From assembly GCA_000990945.1 (NCBI GenBank), contig LBQR01000004.1:1-38647 (forward strand): a stretch of 38,647 bases of DNA, written 5' to 3'. The notes under the pieces are model-generated. The model worked only from the letters and a program-made list of their open reading frames with translations, ran no database searches and was not told where the DNA came from. The DNA comes from Candidatus Moranbacteria bacterium GW2011_GWF2_35_54. GTDB lineage: Bacteria > Patescibacteriota > Minisyncoccia > Moranbacterales > UBA9337. Position numbers and translations under genes: made by a program. Shown piece after piece: positions 34,979-38,647 of this stretch (position 1 is the stretch's first letter; each line of letters starts with the position of its first letter).

Positions 34979-37468
34979 TTAAGTCCTAAATTTTGTCCGA
35001 TTCATTATCTCCTTATTAACTATACTCGCATCCCGCCCATATTTCAAACGAGACATTTCTTTGAGATATCCCACTATTTCTTTATTGCCAGCTTTAGGCG
35101 GATAAGTTTTTATGTTGAAAGGCTTAGTGGTTTCATTGTTGATTAATAATTTTGCAAATCCGCTATAATTACTTACATTGATCAAATCACTAGCCGCAAA
35201 AATCGGCTCAAATTGTTTTTCTAAAAATTCCGCATCTGCCGGTCCTACGCGAAAAGCGCACAATGATCCCACATTGCCGAAAACAGCCTTGGAAATTTCT
35301 TCGCTCAACTGGCCGATAAATTGATGCGCGATAATCAAATTTAATTTATATTTCCTAGCTTCGGAAAGAATTTGGGAAATTGAATCCGTAGTAACATTTT
35401 GAAATTCATCAATATAAAGATAGAAATCTTTTCTTTCATCTTCCGGCATATCTACCCGAGAAAGTGCAGCCATTAAAATTTTTCCCACAATCACCATTCC
35501 CAAGAGATGGCTATTGATTTCTCCAATTCTTCCCTTGGAAAGATTAATCAGTAATATCTTACCTTCATCCATTATTTTTCTAAAATCTAAAGCACTTTTT
35601 TGCTGAGCGATAATTGGTCGCATCAAATCATTGGAAATGAACGTTGTCAATTTGGAAGTAATGTAAGGCACCATATTGGCTAGCGCAGCTTCTCCCCCCG
35701 CTTTCTCCGCTTCCTTTAGCCAGAAATCTCGCACCACTGGATTTTGACAATGTTCTAATTTCATTTTTCTAAATTCTTCATCTGCCAAAACTTTAGGTAT
35801 CTCCATTAGAGTTGACCCTGATTCCGGATGTTCCATAATCAAAAGCATCGCGTTTCTGGCATATTGTTCAAACATCGGACCGCCTGTTTGCTTGAGATCA
35901 TACAACTTATCAAAAATACCAATCATTTCATTGATCACAAAACTTTTTTCCTCCGGTCTGCCATATTCCAACATATTAAGCCCCAACGGCCGTTCACTAT
36001 CGGCCGGATTAAAAATAATCACATCCTCAGCACGCTCTTTGGGAATAGCTGTTAAAATGTCCTCAATAGCATCGCCGTGCGGATCAATAAAGCACATTCC
36101 TTTGCCATTGCGCACATCTTGCTTAGCCATTTCTTGAAGAAAATTTGATTTTCCAACTCCGGTTTGTCCGATAGCATAGAGATGTCTTCTTCTGTCGCTA
36201 TCTGTTATTCTTATATCAGTCTTTTCTCCACGATAGTCATTGTAACCCAATAATATTCCTTCTGCAGGAATACTAATTGGCGGTGGAGCGGCTCCAGCTT
36301 TTAACCATTTAATCTTAGGGGTTTCGGTGGTTGAAATAGGAAAATGAAAAATACTGGCGATTTCCTCGGTATTCAAAATTACCGCGCTCTCTTCACTAAA
36401 ATTTCTAAAAATATAATCGAAAGAAACTGTTTTATTTTTTATTCTTTTTTTGACTTTAAAAAAATTTATTCCATAATTTTCAAATTGGGAAAAAGAATTT
36501 TCTATCTGTGATAGGATCTCATCCGCTCTTTCTTGAGAATTGGCCGAGGCTAAAAGTCTGATGTTGACCATGAAGCCCGCTTTGTTGGATTTGCCCTCAA
36601 TAGACTTGATGAGCTCCTGCTCTTCCGGAGTTAAATGGATAATATCCTTTTTTTCCATTTCTCCCGCATTCGCTTTACTACTTGAAATCATCGTATTAAC
36701 AAAGTCTCCGGCTCCTTTTCCGATGTCATTTCCTACTTTCAAAAATAGAGAATTACTATGAACATCTTTCAATCTTTTTCCTTGTTGCATTTTATGTGCG
36801 ATTGTTTTTCCCAATGTCTGCCAGCCTTTCTTGGCAGGAGCAATCACCAATTGGATAGCCGCCCCCTCTTCCTCTGTTTTAAATTTACTGAGAGAATTGG
36901 ATAATTCATTGAGCGGATCGCTATTCATACTGGCATAAGTTTTAATTGGCAGGGCATATTTATTTTTTAATTCCAGTACCGCCGAAGAAGTAAAGCTCCC
37001 TGGAGAAAAAATAGTGTAATCGGAAATTTTTTCGATAGAAGCATTGGGGAAATAACTATGAATTTGTTTTTCGATAGTTTCCCTGAATTTTTTCGAAATA
37101 GCCACATAAAAAGATATTTCTTCGCTGTTTGATGGATTGGCTATCTCAAAAGAAACGCAGGGCGTATCATAAAATAAATTTACAAAAAAAGATTGGCTTA
37201 TTCTAATTTTAGACAAAGTCGTCAGCAATTGTTCCATTGCTCCAATTTCCTCTTTCCAAGCCTCTCCAGTCTGTCCGCCTGTCCCCGTGCCACTTTCTTT
37301 CTTGTTTAGCTTAACTACCCGCACCACTTCCAAATCCATATTCATGGAATGATTTATTTGGATGCGAAAGCGAAAAAAACTGCGCACCACCAAAAAAAGT
37401 CCGCTACAAGCGGCAATGGCGCTTAACGAAATCATTAAAAACACTAAAATTAAATTAAAATCCAACAT
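34979..37468 (-). CDS. VirD4/TraD-like (T4SS coupling/DUF87-type) ATPase
   Basis: Walker A AIGQTGVGKSNFL; FIDPHGDAIEDIL; Walker B FYLYIDEFQNVTTDSISQILSEARKYKLNLIIAHQ. Confidence 0.88.
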   Translation of the reverse strand: MLDFNLILVFLMISLSAIAACSGLFLVVRSFFRFRIQINHSMNMDLEVVRVVKLNKKESGTGTGGQTGEAWKEEIGAMEQLLTTLSKIRISQSFFVNLFYDTPCVSFEIANPSNSEEISFYVAISKKFRETIEKQIHSYFPNASIEKISDYTIFSPGSFTSSAVLELKNKYALPIKTYASMNSDPLNELSNSLSKFKTEEEGAAIQLVIAPAKKGWQTLGKTIAHKMQQGKRLKDVHSNSLFLKVGNDIGKGAGDFVNTMISSSKANAGEMEKKDIIHLTPEEQELIKSIEGKSNKAGFMVNIRLLASANSQERADEILSQIENSFSQFENYGINFFKVKKRIKNKTVSFDYIFRNFSEESAVILNTEEIASIFHFPISTTETPKIKWLKAGAAPPPISIPAEGILLGYNDYRGEKTDIRITDSDRRRHLYAIGQTGVGKSNFLQEMAKQDVRNGKGMCFIDPHGDAIEDILTAIPKERAEDVIIFNPADSERPLGLNMLEYGRPEEKSFVINEMIGIFDKLYDLKQTGGPMFEQYARNAMLLIMEHPESGSTLMEIPKVLADEEFRKMKLEHCQNPVVRDFWLKEAEKAGGEAALANMVPYITSKLTTFISNDLMRPIIAQQKSALDFRKIMDEGKILLINLSKGRIGEINSHLLGMVIVGKILMAALSRVDMPEDERKDFYLYIDEFQNVTTDSISQILSEARKYKLNLIIAHQFIGQLSEEISKAVFGNVGSLCAFRVGPADAEFLEKQFEPIFAASDLINVSNYSGFAKLLINNETTKPFNIKTYPPKAGNKEIVGYLKEMSRLKYGRDASIVNKEIMNRTKFRT

Positions 37469-37575
37469 TTTTATTTTTCCTTTTTTATTATTTTATTTTC
37501 CTACAAAATATATACTCCGTTACTCGAGTCATTAGAGTGATAATACCAAATCAAATAAATCAGTTCCGTAGTGTT

Positions 37576-37692
37576 TGTCATCTTGAGCGGAATTGAGCTC
37601 AGCAGAGCGAAATGAAGTCGAAAGATCTGGGTTTAGATTCCTCGATTTCGTTCATCCTCCTTGAGGTCGGATTCGCTTCACTCGGAATGACA
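37576..37692. repeat. REP-like extragenic element with imperfect inverted ends
   Basis: TGTCATCTTGAGCGGAA...TTCACTCGGAATGACA; resembles the widespread TGTCATTCTGAGCGAAGCGAAG.. family. Confidence 0.6.
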
Positions 37693-37762
37693 TTATAGCA
37701 GTATTTAAGTTGATTCAGTATAATTCATGTATTCGAGTCGCACTACTAAAACGACCCTAAAT

Positions 37763-38218
37763 TTATTCTGGAGAAATGAAATTTTTTTCTACTAAAACTT
37801 TATGCAATTCTTCTGAAATCATTTTGTCATGCAATATATCCAATACATAATTGTCATCCAAATGCTTGGCTACTTTAACGGCATGCACAACTCCCTTGGC
37901 TGCAGCCAAGTCCACCAAGTGCTGAATTTGACTCTCAGCATCCATCTTTTCGGAAACTGCTTGAGCATCGTTTTTAACATCGCTGCCCGTCACATCGCTG
38001 GCTTGCTGGGAAACTTTGGAAACAATTTTGCTATAAGCTGAGTCTTTTTCCACTTCGGATATTTCTTTTTGACCTTCTTTTTCTAAATCAAAAACAATAG
38101 ATTCTTTTTTATCCAATTTCGGCTTAGCCCCCTCAACATGTCCGAATTTCTGGGCTAAATCAGAATCTTTATCATCAATCGACTCTAAGTTAGGATTTAT
38201 CACTTTTTCATCAGGCAT
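37763..38218 (-). CDS. Hypothetical protein
   Basis: 151-aa acidic ORF in a conserved-looking minus-strand cluster. Confidence 0.6.
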   Translation of the reverse strand: MPDEKVINPNLESIDDKDSDLAQKFGHVEGAKPKLDKKESIVFDLEKEGQKEISEVEKDSAYSKIVSKVSQQASDVTGSDVKNDAQAVSEKMDAESQIQHLVDLAAAKGVVHAVKVAKHLDDNYVLDILHDKMISEELHKVLVEKNFISPE

Positions 38219-38331
38219 ATATTTTTACCCCGTTAAAATGCGGTAGTTCGCACTATTTAACTGGGATTACCCCATTAAATTGTTTAAATTTAACTGGAAT
38301 TAACTTTTTAACTATTTAACTGTTCAACTAT

Positions 38332-38634
38332 TTAACTATTCTTTATATCATTTTTAACTTCCTCAACTATTCTACTTATTATCATATCATAATTTTCAAT
38401 TTTTGTATTGAGAAATTTTTCTATGCTATCTGCGTCCGTTCCTTCTTTAAGCATTTTTTCAAATTCCGCCCTATCTGTCTCTCCTAGTTTATCTACCGTT
38501 TCAATAAATATTTTTTTTAAGATAATTTCTCCAATTTTCGCCAAAATCTCATCTTGTTTATCTTGAGAAAGTTTATTCAATCCCAGATATTGCATGATAT
38601 CCTCCTTGATTTTGTCTTGGTTTTTTTGGTTCAT
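38332..38634 (-). CDS. Hypothetical protein (DUF5663-like)
   Basis: 100 aa, all-helical; LGLNKLSQDKQDEILAKIGEIILKKIFIETVDKL resembles CPR DUF5663 proteins. Confidence 0.55.
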   Translation of the reverse strand: MNQKNQDKIKEDIMQYLGLNKLSQDKQDEILAKIGEIILKKIFIETVDKLGETDRAEFEKMLKEGTDADSIEKFLNTKIENYDMIISRIVEEVKNDIKNS

Positions 38635-38647
38635 ATTTTTAATTTTA

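Overview
The window is about 38.6 kb and AT-rich. Its gene content looks like a Patescibacteria/CPR-type bacterium: a primase-RpoD pair, an FtsA/PilM-like ATPase, a baseplate-J-like membrane protein, a VirB2-like pilin, a VirD4/TraD-like ATPase and small GIY-YIG nucleases. This placement is inferred from gene content only. Main blocks: (i) zinc-ribbon protein and M3 oligopeptidase; (ii) an exopolysaccharide operon with a C-terminally short UDP-Glc/GDP-Man dehydrogenase, a fused GT2 synthase plus AlgG-like epimerase, and a BNR-repeat protein, followed by a convergent beta-helix protein; (iii) a CsoR-family regulator with DUF2892 proteins, divergent from an RND efflux operon, with a palindromic operator embedded in two overlapping face-to-face promoters; (iv) an Mrr-like nuclease/STAND NTPase/HEAT-repeat candidate defence protein next to a Fic protein with an inverted-repeat promoter; (v) a tRNA-Asn gene whose 5' half is duplicated across a GIY-YIG ORF; (vi) a core-gene block in which rpoD lacks about 7 residues of conserved region 2.2 and dnaG and a PfkB kinase are frame-split; (vii) an envelope/T4SS-like cluster. 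Several families of intergenic palindromic repeats are scattered throughout. Family names come from motif recognition; no database search was run.
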